This document shows, piece after piece, positions 12,484 to 27,400 of a DNA stretch of 64,000 bases (positions within the stretch are counted from its first letter, which is position 1; each line of letters starts with the position of its first letter). A program made the position numbers and the translations under genes. Location: positions 671,312 to 735,311 of the forward strand of contig VXAA01005254.1 of assembly GCA_013399115.1 (NCBI GenBank), read 5' to 3'. The stretch is from Anseranas semipalmata. Taxonomy: Eukaryota; Chordata; Aves; Anseriformes; Anseranatidae. The notes under the pieces are model-generated. The model made no database searches, was not told where the DNA came from, and worked only from the letters and a program-made list of their open reading frames with translations.

Positions 12484-15400
12484 GTTGTTGTTTTTCTTCC
12501 TCTTCTTTAATTAAACTATCCTTATCTCAACCCGTGAGTTTTCTTCCTTCTCCCCCTCTTCCTTTGAGGAGGGGGAGTGAGAGAGCGGTTGTGGTGGAGT
12601 TCAGCTGCCCGCAGGGTAAAACCACCACAAAAGGTACCTCCTATTAAAAGAGGAACAAAACTTTTTTTCATTCAATAATGAAGGAAGCTATAGTGTTATA
12701 GTGTTTTAAAAAAGGACTCAATTTTGCTTGCATTTATATTCTTTAGAAACCTAGTTCCCAAATTCAGACATTCTCTAAAATACAGAAAATGCAATATTAA
12801 TAAAATTGGAAAAGTTAGGTGAGGAGAAGGAAACGTATCATACCAAGGGAAAAATTGATCCTTAAACATCTTTCCTTAAACATTTCCTACTGCCATAGGC
12901 GTGTTTCTGGGCTAGATGCACTCAGTATAGTTATTCTTGTGTTCTTAAAAAATGTTAAGCCCTTAACTGTACATGAAAAGTTATGTTCTTAAGCTCTGAT
13001 AGTTCTGATACTTCTGTATTGTGCTCATAATTTACAAATGTGAAGCTACTTGTTTATAGCTATTTTGCTTATTGCTGGGACAATATGTTCTTAAGCTGTC
13101 TCATCCAATGGACAGAGCAATGAACTTCATGGAAATTTATTGCCTCCATTTCAATGCAATGTATGAAAATACTTAATGCCTTCTGAGAGACCTATGCCAC
13201 TTCTGTGAATAGCATTTTCACTTACTACTGTCATTATTTTTACAGTACCTTTGCCTGGACCAAGAGGCTTGACAATTAGGGATGTTACTCACAGCAGCAT
13301 GAAAGTCCTTTGGGATCCTGTCCCAGGGAAAGTTCAAAAATACATCATAAGATACAAAGTAGCTGATGAAGCTGACATAAAGGAGGTAAACCTACGGAAC
13401 ATTTTTGCAAGTACTTGTAGATGGTTTTATTTTGAGGAGCTAGCTTATTAAATAAATGGTAAAAGCAATATTGCAAGCCACCATTAGGAACAGAGAACAT
13501 CAGTTCTTGATATTTGCAGTCAGGAAAGGGTATTGATGTCTTGGAAGCTCAATAAGCATGAGACAGATTTCTTCATGTACTCTCCTCCTCCTTCTCCTCT
13601 TAAAGAGAGGAAAAAACCTCAAACTGACTGGAGAATTATTCTGTGCTTTGATAAATAGCCATTTCTGCTCTCTGCTTAAGTGTTACCTTGCCAAGCTCTT
13701 AGAATTAGGAGAACATGATTGTGGAATAAAGGTATTTTAGCACCCCTGCCCACTGGCAGTTTATGTGTAAGCATTGTTAGACATGTCTTTCTTAGAGTTA
13801 TGTGCAAGCTTTCCATAATTATACTACTAGACATGAATCAACTCCTTGAGGATTATATGTGTTTTTCTAAGTGAATGAGAACTTTCTGGTATCCTCATTT
13901 CCAAATGAATAAAGCAGGGAAAGAGTCACAAGGAGTTTACTAGTATCTGAGAGAATATGCTTTGCAAGGGCAGTTAGTAGATAGCACTCAATATTCAGAT
14001 GTAAATACAGGGGGACAAATGAAAAAAATCAGTGCAGAATACTTTTCTATTTTTCAGTACAGGGATTTCTAACATTTAATCAAATGCAAATCAGAAATAG
14101 AAAAATTTTAAATTCTTAAGTCACTACTTCTATTCCTAGGTGGAAATTGACAGACTCAAAACCAGCACTACTCTTTCTGACCTTTCCTCCCAAAGACTGT
14201 ATAATGTAAAAGTTGTTGCTGTGTACGATGAAGGGGAATCTCTACCAACAGTTGCAGAAGCTGTCACTCGTAAGTTTTCCTAATAACCCTTCTTTTAGTT
14301 ATTTTTATGTTATATTCTATTTGTATGTGTTGCAATATACTACTAAGCTAAGGTGGAAACATGATTTCATCTGTCTGAGAAATATTTTATTTGTAACATC
14401 ATTTGCAATATAATAATCTCTGGAAATCTCAGATGAGTTGTGTTTTACTGCAGCAAACACTGAACCTGCAGTCTGCAGTGAGGGGGCAGACATGCAACTG
14501 AAGCAAAATTCTTCACATTAAGATGCTGAAGGAGGAATGTAGGGGTAGGGTTAGTGAGAGAATATGAGCGCAAGGGAAAGGGTTTGCAAGTCTGTACAGT
14601 TATTTGAAATCTAGGAAAGCGAGTGAGAGGCTGGGGCATATGCTAGGGACTTGAAGAGATGTGATCTTGCTTCTGATACCAGAGAGCTTTTGTAGCATGG
14701 AATGCTAAACCAGCCTGTACTTTTAGAAATGTTATTCAGGGAATCATAAAGGTGGCACTTCAGTAATAACAACAGATAGAGACAAGAAAATGGTGTTGCA
14801 CAGAGCATAAGAGCAGCTATCCATGCAAAAGAGGTGACAGACTGAAAAGAGAAAGCTGATGTCAGGGAAGCCTTCATCCTCATCTAATCTTATGATTTAA
14901 GAAGACAGTTAAACAGAAGAACTAGAACAGAAATGAGCAATGTTACCTTATCACTAACCATCACTCTGATGTGAAAAGAAAGAAAAAACATGCTCTCACT
15001 CTTTTTTTTCTTTTTCCTGAATTTTCCATTTTGAAGCCTGGCGTTTTTAAAAATGCTTATGATATTTTTTTTTGTTTGCTTTTGTATGAGCCTGTGGTCT
15101 ATAGCTGTTGTTTTGCCTGAATGTGTAAAGAAAAAGAGGAAAAATTAGCCAAAGGAATTGCTTAATTGCTTTTAGTTTAATTCTCTGTTTTTACCTCTTT
15201 ACTCATTTCTTTCCAGTAGCTATAACATTTTGCCTCCTTAACCTACAGTTAACCTCTGTGATTTTTTTTCTAATACAATCATGTAATTCAGTCATGACTT
15301 ATTTGGCTTATGTAAGGAATTTTAAGATCTGGGAGAAACTCATGCAGGAGCTCAACGTCCGTTTGTGGGAGTTCATAATTGCTCCTTCTAACTCCAAAAC

Positions 15401-18400
15401 ATAAGAGCAAGGACTTCAATTATTGTGAGTAGGCGAGTGAGTTGTTCTGAGGTCAGTAGAGCTGTTTGTTTTATCAGGTGATGACCTGCTGATGTGAGAT
15501 TATGAAAGACAATTTGCTCAGTGTAGGTGGGCTGGGTTAATACCACAACATTTTACTGTAGTCATTTGAAGCGTGGTAAGTAGGGTCTGAATCTTCTCCA
15601 TAATCTTGTAAGTTCTTTGTCTGAGTAGTTCCTTGGTTTTGCTTTATTTTGTAGTTACATTTTTTCCTTTTCTCACAATAGAGCCTGTGCCAGCACCAGT
15701 CAATCTCAGAATCACAGATGTAACCAAGCACAGTTTCAGAGGAACTTGGGATCATGGAGCTCCAGATGTCTCTCTCTATAGAATAACCTGGGGACCCTAT
15801 GGAAGACCAGAAAAACAGGAGGTAAGAACAGTCACCGTAAGATTTTGGGGGCAGTCTCTCAGAGGGCATATTTTAAAAATCTGTAATGTAATTAATAAAT
15901 GGCCTATATCTTGCAAGCCCTCCTGTTGTGCCCAATGGAAATTCAGTGAGAAGACACAGAACACACATTTACAGCCATTTGTAGTGAAGTTACCATGTAA
16001 AAAGTTACTCAGACATATCCCTCTTTCTTTTCTTTTCTTTTCTTTTCTTTTCTTTTCTTTTCTTTTCTTTTCTTTTCTTTTCTTTTCTTTTCTTTTCTTT
16101 TCTTTTCTTTTCTTTTCTTTTCTTTTCTTTTCTTTTCTTTTCTTTTCTTTTCTTTTCTTTTNNNNNNNNNNNNNNNNNNNNNNNNNNNNNNNNNNNNNNN
16201 NNNNNNNNNNNNNNNNNNNNNNNNNNNNTTTTTTTTTTTATTTCCCCACAAGACCATCTTAAATGGGGATGACAACAGTCTGGTCTTTGAAAATCTGAAT
16301 CCAGATACATTGTATGAAGTCTCAGTTACTGCTATCTATCCTGATGAATCAGAAAGCGATGACCTGATTGGCAGTGAACGAACATGTAAGTAATTACAGG
16401 GTTTCTGCATGATGTTTTTCATATTTATTAAATCAGAAAGCATACACATAGCAAGAATACTGAACACTCTTTCTATTTTTTTCTAGTACCCTTGGTACCT
16501 ATAACCACACCAGGTAAGAATCTGAATTTCCGTGTATGGTGTTATTAAAGAAAATTCATAGCTACCTTTTTTCTAAACTGAGAAGAACGTTGACATTAAA
16601 AAGCTGAGATCATTTAATAAACAGTATTGTGTCTTTGGAAGAATACTAAACACTAGATTACCACATGTTTATTATTTTACAAACATTACAGTTTATGTTG
16701 TCTTGTTCTTAATACATTCTGCTCTTGGTCAGGCATTCATGCAGCCCTAAAAGTATGAATGGAGTGTTTGTCCCTGCCTTTTGCTTGAATTACATATTTA
16801 TTCTTTACTACCTTTCTCAGCCCCAAAGAGTGGCCCACGAAACCTTCAGGTGTACAATGCAACTTCACACAGTTTGACTGTAAAGTGGGATCCTGCCAGT
16901 GGTCGAGTGCAGAGATACAAGATCATTTACCAACCTATCAGTGGAGATGGCCCGGAACAGTCGGTAACTAATTTTGAAGTGCTCTAGTTATTATAAGGTA
17001 GTTCTGCAAAGTATATATTCCCACCTTTTTGTTTCTCCCCTTTCAAATCAGAGATAGAATGTTCTTTAGGGAGCAAAAAAACCAATAACTTTGGTTACAG
17101 CTCATTTTTTTTTATAAAATCATACAATCTACAGATATAACTAGAATATAGTTAAAATGTGTTGAGGATCAAATCAATCAGGACATGAGAATACAAGTCA
17201 AAGATACATAGTTATCTCAACAGTCAAGAATATGAACTACCATGAGTACTTCCATGGTCCAGAGTTTGTCTTTTTTTTTCATACTGTGATTCATGTGTTA
17301 TTAAAGGCACTTTGTCTTTGAACATACTGTGGACAGTAGAGAATTGTGTGGTATCCTCTCTTACCATGCTGGGGACAGAATAACCCCCAAGAAGTCGTAG
17401 GTGTAAAAATGAATCCATGGGAAACATATGCTAGGGAAGACTTTAAGGTATTTTAGTATCTTTTAATATGATTGAGCAACTGTAATGATAGGGAGAGCCA
17501 GTATCGTATGATCAGCCAGCTTTCCCTGCATCATCAGCAAGAATTGTGTTGAGTACCCATGGTCCACGCAATACTGCCTGGGAATGTTAATTCAGTCAGG
17601 CTGTTTATCAGAAATGAGTGCTACTTAAAAATGCTCTCTTCTGCAGTGGGAGGCTGTTGTGGTTACTGCCACATGACTCAGATGAAAACCACACACATTT
17701 AGCTTGTTCCTGTAATCGGAGATCACCATGTTCAGAAGCATATCTAGGAATGTTTTGGATACTTATGCACCCATTTCTACTCTTTTCTGAACAACATGCA
17801 TTTCAGTTGAAGTAATTGAACTGTTGAATGAATTGAGTAGTTGAATGCAAGTTTAGTGAGAAATCATTAAAAGAATAAGGAACAGCAGCAAGGTTAATTA
17901 ATATCTGTAATTGCTGGTACTGGAGTGAAAAAAAAAAATTATGGGCATTCAGTGGAAATTTGTGCAGTGACAAAGAATAGACTTAATTAATCTTAATGGA
18001 TTTAATTATTCACAACTGGATTGAGTCCAGCAGTGGCAGCTAGAGAAGACCCTACTTTTTGAGGAGAGCACACAGAACACCCATGCTCTGTTCGTAGCAT
18101 GTTAATGTCTGTCTGCAAATCATTATCAGTCATATGATAGTAAGTAATTGTTCACTTTTTTGTCACTGTGATATTTGTTTAAACTGCAGTTGCTGCGTAG
18201 ACAGTAGCACTGTCCCCACTGAAATATTCAAATGGAATTACTAGAAGGAATGTCTTTATTATTCTTTAAGACTGATCTGACATCTAATTGCCTTGACATC
18301 AGGAGAGACCACAGGTGATCTGAAGACAACTCTGTAAAAGCTGCATACCAAAGTGTGGAGACTGTCATGATCATTTAGGGCCAGATTTTGAAAGGCAAAT

Positions 18401-21400
18401 AGATACAAAAATATGGAGGCAGCCATAATGGGATGCTAAAAGCATTTATGGTTTGAACTGTGTTTTGGACACTTGAGTACAAATAAAAAGTTTCCTTGTA
18501 AATTAAAATAATTCTCAGAAATGTGAAGATGAGTAAATGCTTGCTCATTATCAGTTCGTCAGCATAAGATCCTATGACAACATACTCATATGAGTTGAAT
18601 AGGCTTTGAAAATAAGTACATTGTCTTAAAAGTAAAAAAGATGTTCCAGAGTAAGTGCACTTTTCACGCAATTAAAAACCAAAAATCTCAACATTCCCAA
18701 ATGCCAAAGATCTGAATATTATTCTCAATGTACTACAAATCTTTTCCTTGGTAGAGGTTGTTTGAACAGGATTATATATCCCCCCTCTGAGGGCTGGAGC
18801 ACCTGTCCCTTGAAGAAAGGCTAAGAAAGTTGGGGTTATTTAGCCTAGAGATAGAAGGCTGTGGGGAGACCTTATGGCAGCCTTCCAGTATTTAAAGGGG
18901 GCCTACAGGAAAGATGGGGAGGGACTCTTTATCAGGGAGTGCAGTGACAAGACAAGGGGTAACAGCTTTAAACTGAAAGAGGGTAGATTTAGATTAGACA
19001 TTAGGAAGAAATTCTTCACTGTGAGGGTGGTGAGGCACTGGAAGAGGTTGCCCAGAGAAGCTGTGGATGCCCCATCCCTGGAAGTGTTCAAGGCCAGGTT
19101 GGATGGGGCTTTGGGCAACCTGGTCTGGTGGAAGGTGTCCCTGCCCATGGCAGGGGGGTTGGAACCAGATGGTCTTTAAGGTCCCTTCTAACTCAAACCA
19201 TTCTGTGATTCTGTGTTTCTGTGTTACAAAAATTGAAATGAAAGATGTATAATGATTTTAGGATGTTTTAGAAACTCAAGCATCGTGTTATAAAATGCAT
19301 GAAATCAAGGAGAGACAATGTTGATAAAATGTTATATTAGAGATCTTCAGAGTATTGTAATTTATTCCATACTTCCATTCTACCTGAGAGTATAGCATAA
19401 TGAGCCCAATTCACAGTCCATCAAAATAAATAGAAGACTTTCACTGATTTCAATATTATATAGTCAGAGTCAGTGTGGAAAACAGCTCTGTTTTGACACA
19501 GAGCTGACAGTTGATAAGTAATTGTGGTTACATGCAAATTTGGAGGTCTTAAAGAATACTGGCTTTGTGCCACTGGACTCTGTCTAAACTTTTTAAGATA
19601 AATATGAATATGTATGAAAATATTATTATTTTTCAATGCCTACTGTCAGCTTCAGTCACAAGAGGATTGCAGCATGTGATATATCATAGTGTTTTCCACT
19701 CAGCATCAAATGATGACATTGTTCGTTATAACAGTAAGCATAAAAGCAACAGCCTAAAAAGTATTTTAATCTTTTCCTTTTGTGTTACTTCAGACTGTGG
19801 TTGGTGGGCGGCAGAACAGTGTAGTGATACAGAAGCTGCAGCCTGACACACCGTATGCTATTACTGTGTCATCAATGTACGCAGACGGTGAAGGGGGGCG
19901 AATGACAGGACGAGGCAGAACCAGTAAGTAACTTCTTGTGATCTTCTTGTTAGGTGTGAAACAAATTTGATGTATTGCTTTTCAGATTGGCTGAGAAAAT
20001 GTTTCTGTGGTGAAATTCATCATGTGTATTTGTCATTTGTGCTTTGGTGGGTTTCAAGAATCTAAACTAAGTAAGATGGCCTATGAGTCTACCACCTGTA
20101 GAGAAATCTGAGACCGCTAGTTTAGACTGGATGCCCAGCTTCTAAAGGCCGAGAGAAACCCAAATGCTTCCCTGGAACTTCCTCACTTTAATCTGTTTAA
20201 TTGTCTCCTTATATCACAATTTAGCAAACACCTTAAAGCATCTGAAGGCATGTGACTCTCATATGTGTGCTGTTAGGTTTAAGTATACTATTTTCCTGTG
20301 ATCACCTTCCGTTTGGAGGCTGGCCTTTACAGTGCAATTTGTGTTTTGATTAGCGAAGACAAATAACATTTAACATGAACTATTAAACCTGTTTTTTTTT
20401 TTTCTTAATTTCGTAATGATACATTGCATGGGCGCGATCTGACAGCACAGGATGAGAGAATGTGGCCCCACATTTCTGACAGCTCATTGATCTGTTTCAG
20501 AGCCTCTCACTACTGTGAAGAATGTGCTAGTTTACGACCCAACCACCAGTACTCTGAATGTTCGATGGGATCATGCGGAAGGAAATCCTCGCCAGTACAA
20601 AGTGTTTTATGGGCCTACAGCTGGAGGTGCAGAAGAAATGGTAAATCCTTCTGTGGATCTCACTAAATGTCACAAATAAATTGCAGCCCATGGTGCTAGT
20701 GAGAGGAATGCTGCAGACTGAAGTGGGTTTTGTTTGCCTACACATGGGCTTTTTGTGCTTCTATCTGCCCTGAAGCAAATGCAGAACACCTCCATGAAAG
20801 TCAGTTATTCCCATCTACAGTACTGATATTTGATTTTATGTATTTGACCTTTGGTGATTAGTTCTTAGCACAGGGATTTAATACCACACACATTTTTTAT
20901 TTTATTCTTAGGGCAGTATGTGTGAGCATAAAGCTGATTTCAGGGTGTACAAAAGGCCATAAAATCAGCAGACCTTATTTCTACCCATTTTTACTACTAA
21001 GAAGTCATGTGGCAGTAGGCAGTCATCTAGGATGATATTTTTGAAAGCAGAAAAATCCACATGGGTGTCTTACTCTAATCTTCTAAAATTGCTTAATTGC
21101 TAATGATTAAAACAATCTTGAAAATAGGATTTGATCACCCTAGCTGGGAAAATATTATTCTTTACCACTTGAATTTCATTTTCCACATCTGTGCAATTTG
21201 ATGTGCCTGTGAAATAAGGAGTACATGAATTACCACTATTTCAATAGCATCTGTAGAGCTACCGATAAAAAGTATTCCTTGAATGCCATGGAGTTTTACT
21301 TGCAACATGAGGTGCTCATTACTTCTTTTCATTAGCATGTTGTAGTGTTATGTAATGCTGATTTTGAAAATGACTTAATGACTCTGAGCTGCTAAACAGT

Positions 21401-24400
21401 AGTCTTTAAAAACATCACTGTACATTCTGTTACTGATAATACTAGAACATGATCAAAAGTGAGGGTCGGTTATAAGGGATTGTACAGGAGAGCATAGGAC
21501 TTAATAGCCATCGTCCAAGACAGAATCTTCCTGAAGGCCAATTCTAGAAGATAACATGAACTCTCTTACTTCAAGTATCAACAACATTCTTCTGTCATAA
21601 AGATTTTATCGCATCCAGTCTAGAAATGAGATATGGTGGAGGACATGATTTTTAAAGGAGGGGAAATTGCAATCTACCATTCCAGATTATGAGGTTACTG
21701 CTATATTCAGCGATGTAAGTGATAAAAAAAAATATATATGTATTTGAGAATCTCTTGCGTTAAACTGGATCTAATTTGATGTTAATAGGTCTTTCTATGT
21801 TAATTGCAGTATATGTTCCCTTGTGGGGTAGTAATCATGTATAGAATAATCTAAAATAACTATCAACAGTAACAGAGATACAAAAAGCTGAACTTTTTGC
21901 ATTTTCATGTAAATGTTATGCCTCTATCTTTCTTTTTAAATTTGTAGACCACAGTACCAGGAAATACAAACTATGTCGTCCTGAGAACTCTTGAACCCAA
22001 CACACCTTATACTATAACTGTGGTTCCAGTTTTTCCAGAAGGGGATGGTGGACGTACGTCTGACACTGGAAGAACTTGTAAGTAAAATAGTCCTTTTAAA
22101 TAAGATGTTGGAATTTTTGTGTGAGTGGCTCAAATCACTAGAAATTAAGGAGTTCTGATTCATTTTTATCAATTATAGAGGTTTATTTTCCCCAAGCTAA
22201 AACTCTGTTTACCTGCATGGTTATGGTTGTAGCTCTGTAACTTATTCTTTTTCTTTGCTTATTCAAGCAGAGACTTTCAGTTCATTTATCTCAGGCAAGC
22301 TCATCTCTTATGTTGTGAAGCTAACTTATAGTTTACTTACACACAACAGTAAAATTTTGATTCTAGTGCCAGTAGCTGCCCTGCTGCCTGGCAGGGATGC
22401 TTGTAAAGACTAATAACTAAGATTCTTAGCTTCATAGATGTCAGGGTAACACTAATGTGTTTATCTTGGGCTGATGCACTTCTCAGCTTATTTTGAGCAC
22501 TATTGAAAATTCAAGTAGAACTAGAACTTATGTAAGCAGCTTTGTAAAACTTAATTTTGATTATCCTTGATCTAGTGGAGAGAGGAACACCAAGAAGCAT
22601 TCAAGTTTACAATCCCACACCAAACAGCATGAATGTCCGTTGGGAACCTGCTCCAGGTCCAGTACAGCAATACAGAATTAATTACTCTTCGCTATCTGGC
22701 CCAAGGCCATCAGAATCTGTAAGTAATTTAGTTTTTATGCCGTTCCTTAAAAATGTGTGGAGAATATTGCTTCCTTCAATGAGTGGAGAACAATAACAAT
22801 AAACTTAGGCCAACCGTCTGCCTAGGAGTGTCCCTGCTGAAAATACTGTGCCTATAGAAATTTAGTATATTGTAAATGTATTTGGTGAAATGAAAGAAAT
22901 AAGAGATAAGACTCTCTCAATTAAAGCTGAGTATTGAGTATCCTTTATTTTACTGCAGGTAAAGATGAGTTAAAATAAAACTGTTATTTGATAAAGTCAG
23001 AAGGAAACAACGAATATTTATTAGGAAATATCTAATTATGAAACCAGATGCCAAGTTTATATTATATTACTACTGAACCATATCTTTATCCCAAATCATT
23101 AGTGTTTAAGTAGGACTGGGTGAGCAGTGAAGTCTGGATATGGGTAAAAGTTGCCCTCCAGATGTTAAGTAAGAGTTCTTGGATTTGTGTAGAAAAGGGG
23201 GCAGTTTTAGACCTAGGCCTGTGAATGTACTCACATAAAATTTGCACCTGTATTGTACACGTACAGATGAATGTGTTTGTGCGTAAGGAAGAATAAGAAT
23301 TTTTAATGAGTCATTTGTGTCTGTAAAGTGTAATTGCATAGTACTTCACACATGAGTAGGAACCTGTCAATTAGTACCTATTAGAAAATGTCCTTTACAC
23401 ATCAGGAAACCATGACAGTATTTATATTTTTTTGGTTTGGGTTCCTGAATGTTTTTTCTTTATTTCTGAAGAAATTTAATGTAAAATATAAAACAAAACA
23501 AAACTAAACTAAAAAAACTCTCCATTTGCAGAACGAGTGCTCCTTTTGTATTTATCTTTTTTTTGGTAGCACCTGCTGTTGAATTTTTATCAATGTTATT
23601 TGGTTATTTTAAACTTGTATTATTTTTCGTGAAAAATACACAGCACGGTCATATTCCCAATTTTTCTATATTTCATTCAAACTGTTATTCTATAAAGACA
23701 TGGTATAAATTGAAGATTTTTATGTAGGTGCATTTTCTTTCTGTTTTAGATTGTGGTACCAGGCAACACTCGTGATGTGATGCTGGAGCGCTTGACTCCT
23801 GACACTGCTTACTCAATAAATGTTATAGCTCTGTATGCAGATGGAGAAGGAAATCCAAGTCAAGCACAGGGAAGAACATGTAAGAGGCAGTACTTGTTCT
23901 GTGAAATCTATGTCAAGAATGGTGTGTGAAGAATTTATAAAATTGGTTACAATCACAAATAGTGTCAGCCATTAAGTGCAACTCTGAGATCGGTGCATCT
24001 GAATTATGGCTGAAGCAATTGTAGACCTCCATGGAAGGGAGATGTTGCTATATTGCCTGGCAGCTGGGGTACATGCATAATCACCAGACTCATTTTCACA
24101 TGTGAAATAAGCCTAATTTGAATTTATATGTTTAAAAAAGAGTTTAAAAACTGTTCTCTAAAATGTGTTTAAAGATAAATATCAATTTCTCTTTCTAAAA
24201 ACAAATAGCACATTAAGGTGCCTAGAATTTACTGTCAACAGAAAAAATGTGCTTCATGTTCTGTGTCTTACTTGATGATAGTACATGTCAGCCTTCTAAA
24301 TGTTAATTGTTTTGCTGAAGAGGCCTAAACACCAAAACCTCTGTGTTACAAGTTAGCTTGCAGGATCTTTGTTGGCTTATGCTTGGCTTATTTCAAATTC

Positions 24401-27400
24401 ATTCCAGAAATAAAGGGTAAAGGAACTTTCTATGGCATTTGTAGGCCACCAATCTTTTGCTGCTTCTATGCTTTCTCTATTAAATCCCCATATTCATCTA
24501 AAACATGCAGATGTGATAGGCTATAGGTATACTTATGCAGCCTTCTGTTTTTTTTTTTTTTTTTTTTCTTTAGTGCCTCGCAGTGGGCCAAGGAATGTGA
24601 GAGTGTTTGATGAGACCACAAACAGCCTCTCTGTACAATGGGACCATGCTGATGGGCCAGTCCAGCAGTACAGAATCATTTATTCACCCACTGTGGGAGA
24701 TCCTATTGATGAATATGTAAGTTCTGTAATTCTTTAATAAGCACCAAGGTGTTCTCTGTTGGTTATTTAGGCTACAGAAAAATGAAGACACCTGTTTTAC
24801 ATGTAGTACACTTTGGATGTTTTGTGGGTTCTTTGGTCATTGCTGTTAATCCTGAGAAGCCATGTTTTGTATAAAACTTTTTTTTTTTCCACAAAGTTGC
24901 AGAACATATACAGTTTAATGAACCAAATTCTGTGTAAAATAATGTTAAAGATGTGAGTCACATCATTAATCAGAAGATTCTGAGCAAAGCCTGCTTCCTG
25001 AGAGAGCCTGCTACAGTGAATAGCCATCTATTACTTCATACTCTATCCATTATGAAGTCAGTGTGCTAAAATACAGAATAAACATGTCTGCATTTTATAA
25101 ATTGAAGAGAGTTGGCAGAGTTTAATCAGAAGGCAATGGTGACTTTCATTCAGCATGTAACTTGCTTTTGTAAGGTTCAGTGTGAATAGTGTTTGTGTTT
25201 AATTTCCTGTAGCTTAATGATAGCACAAGTTAATCTGATGTTTATAAAATTCTCTGAGTGTTTATAGCAAAGCCAAACTCAGATCCTATAGAGGTCAATG
25301 GTGGAATTCCTGCTGACTGCCACAAGCCAAAATGTAACATGTAGAGCGCTATCTAAATGCTCTAACTGGTTATATATTATTGTACAGGGCATGCTGAAAT
25401 TTCACTGGTTGAAAATTTCCTAGTGGACCTGTTATTTAGGACACAACTAATTCTGAACACCCCCCCCCCACACACGCCCCCCCACACCCCTTCTCTGCAG
25501 AAAATATTGGACATTTCGAAAATAGCAAGTCTCAAACAACTGAATTCTTTTATCAACTAATAATAGAAAATGTTGATTGGGACATATTTTTGAGATACCT
25601 CAAGTTAATTTCTGTAGTTTCAGTGCTTTATGGCCATTTTATGAAGCAATCACTTTTTGGACTATGCCTACCTTTCGATTAGAAGGAAGCAACAGTGCAC
25701 AGCTGCACCAAGAAGTTGAGGGGATTGAGGGTTGCATGAATAGGCAAGTTTTTACATATCAAAATATTCAGAGCTTCTTTCTCAGACCAGCTGCTGATAC
25801 CCTGACATGAGGATAACGAAGAGATAAAAATAAAACTGATGAGTAGTGTGAATGGCTTTGTCTTCCCTCCTTGTTTTAGGAGCTTTTTCTTCTTCTCTTT
25901 TTCTGTCTCCAAACACATCATCATGACTTTTTCCTTTCTGTAGGGGAACAGTACTGAAATCTGGGGGAGGAAATGCAGCATCTCAGTTTGATCATAGAAT
26001 CATAGAATCATTTAGGTTGGAAAGGATCTTCAAGATATCAATCCAACCATCAAACTGATCTGCTGAGTCCCATCACTAAACTATGTCCCTTGTGAGGGTA
26101 GGGACTGAAGAGTCAGTATGACTTATCTTTTTATGTTGGCCACAGTGCTTTTTATTTTAAAATAATGAGTACTATAAATTGTTCATAGACTATAACCCTT
26201 AAAATATCCTGAATGACTTTATCTACAGTGGACATAAAAAATAGTGCTGTGTCAAAACAAATTTTTAGTTCTAGTTACTGTCATTATTGATCAGTTACAG
26301 TACTGTGAGTTTGTTTACCTCTGTTTCTTTTATATGTTCTAGACAACTGTTCCTGGGATAAGAAATAATGTGATACTACAACCACTGCAATCAGATACAC
26401 CATATAAAATAACTGTTGTGGCTGTGTATGAAGATGGTGATGGTGGACAGCTCACTGGAAATGGAAGAACTGGTAATTTGTTTTAATATTTTATGTTGTT
26501 TTTAAAATCTAAGATATATATTTCTTGAGCAGTCCAACATTATTAAGGTCTCATTATGCTAATGATGTCTCTGATATGGTTATTTCCCCACAGAGTTACA
26601 GTATAAGTTTCTAGAGGTGCAAAACCAGCCACTAGTCTAATTAATGTGTGTTTTCTTTCTTTTCAGTTGGCCTGCTTCCTCCTCAAAATATGTATATAAC
26701 TGATGAATGGTATACACGATTCAGAGTTTCCTGGGATCCTTCACCATCCCCCGTTCTTGGCTATAAAATTGTATATAAGCCTGTGGGTAAGAAAACATGT
26801 CAATTTTGTGTAGAGCACTTTCAAAATAGTGAGTAGCTAATGGGAGATCAGAACAAAAATCATATGTATCATGAAATCTTTGTGTTAAAGGATTTATTTC
26901 TTTCCTTTGTTAACTCATTTGATGGAAGCTTAAGTCTTATTATCAGTATTTTGTAAGAAGCACTACTAAATACAGTGTTTCCTAACAGAGAATGAATTGT
27001 GTTGACATTTACTACATAATCTAACCAGTAACTAGATAAGGTCTTGGACCAGGCTTGGTTTTCCTCTCTTTAATACCTCTTGTCCTTCTGATGATATGAG
27101 CTGGGGTATGTGAGATGAGTATTAGATAGGTATTTAGGTACTAAAATCCTTCAGAACCTTTGTTTTATATGATAATGAAACAATATACATATCTTTCTAC
27201 AAATTAAATACAAATATCACACAACAGCTTGTGAAGCTATGTTTATGTTCTGTTTGCTACAGTCTAATATATTAAAATTAGGTGATCTAAGAAATTAGTG
27301 TTTTGTTTTATAAAATGAGATTAATGCTTAATGACATGTAAAAGGAGGCAGATAATTTTGTAGCTCACTTAATCAGGAATCTTTCTCTCTCTCTATTTTA

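Noticed and set aside
12079..12647. Several 77-131 codon frames on both strands
   Set aside because: All fall within the solo LTR and have no retroviral protein motif.
16005..16310. Lys/Arg- and Phe/Ser-repeat proteins on both strands
   Set aside because: They are translations of the TTTTC microsatellite and the N gap.
18874..19179. 101-codon open frame as a possible host gene
   Set aside because: Its motifs are those of the C-terminal end of CR1 ORF2, and it is followed by the CR1 3' tail.
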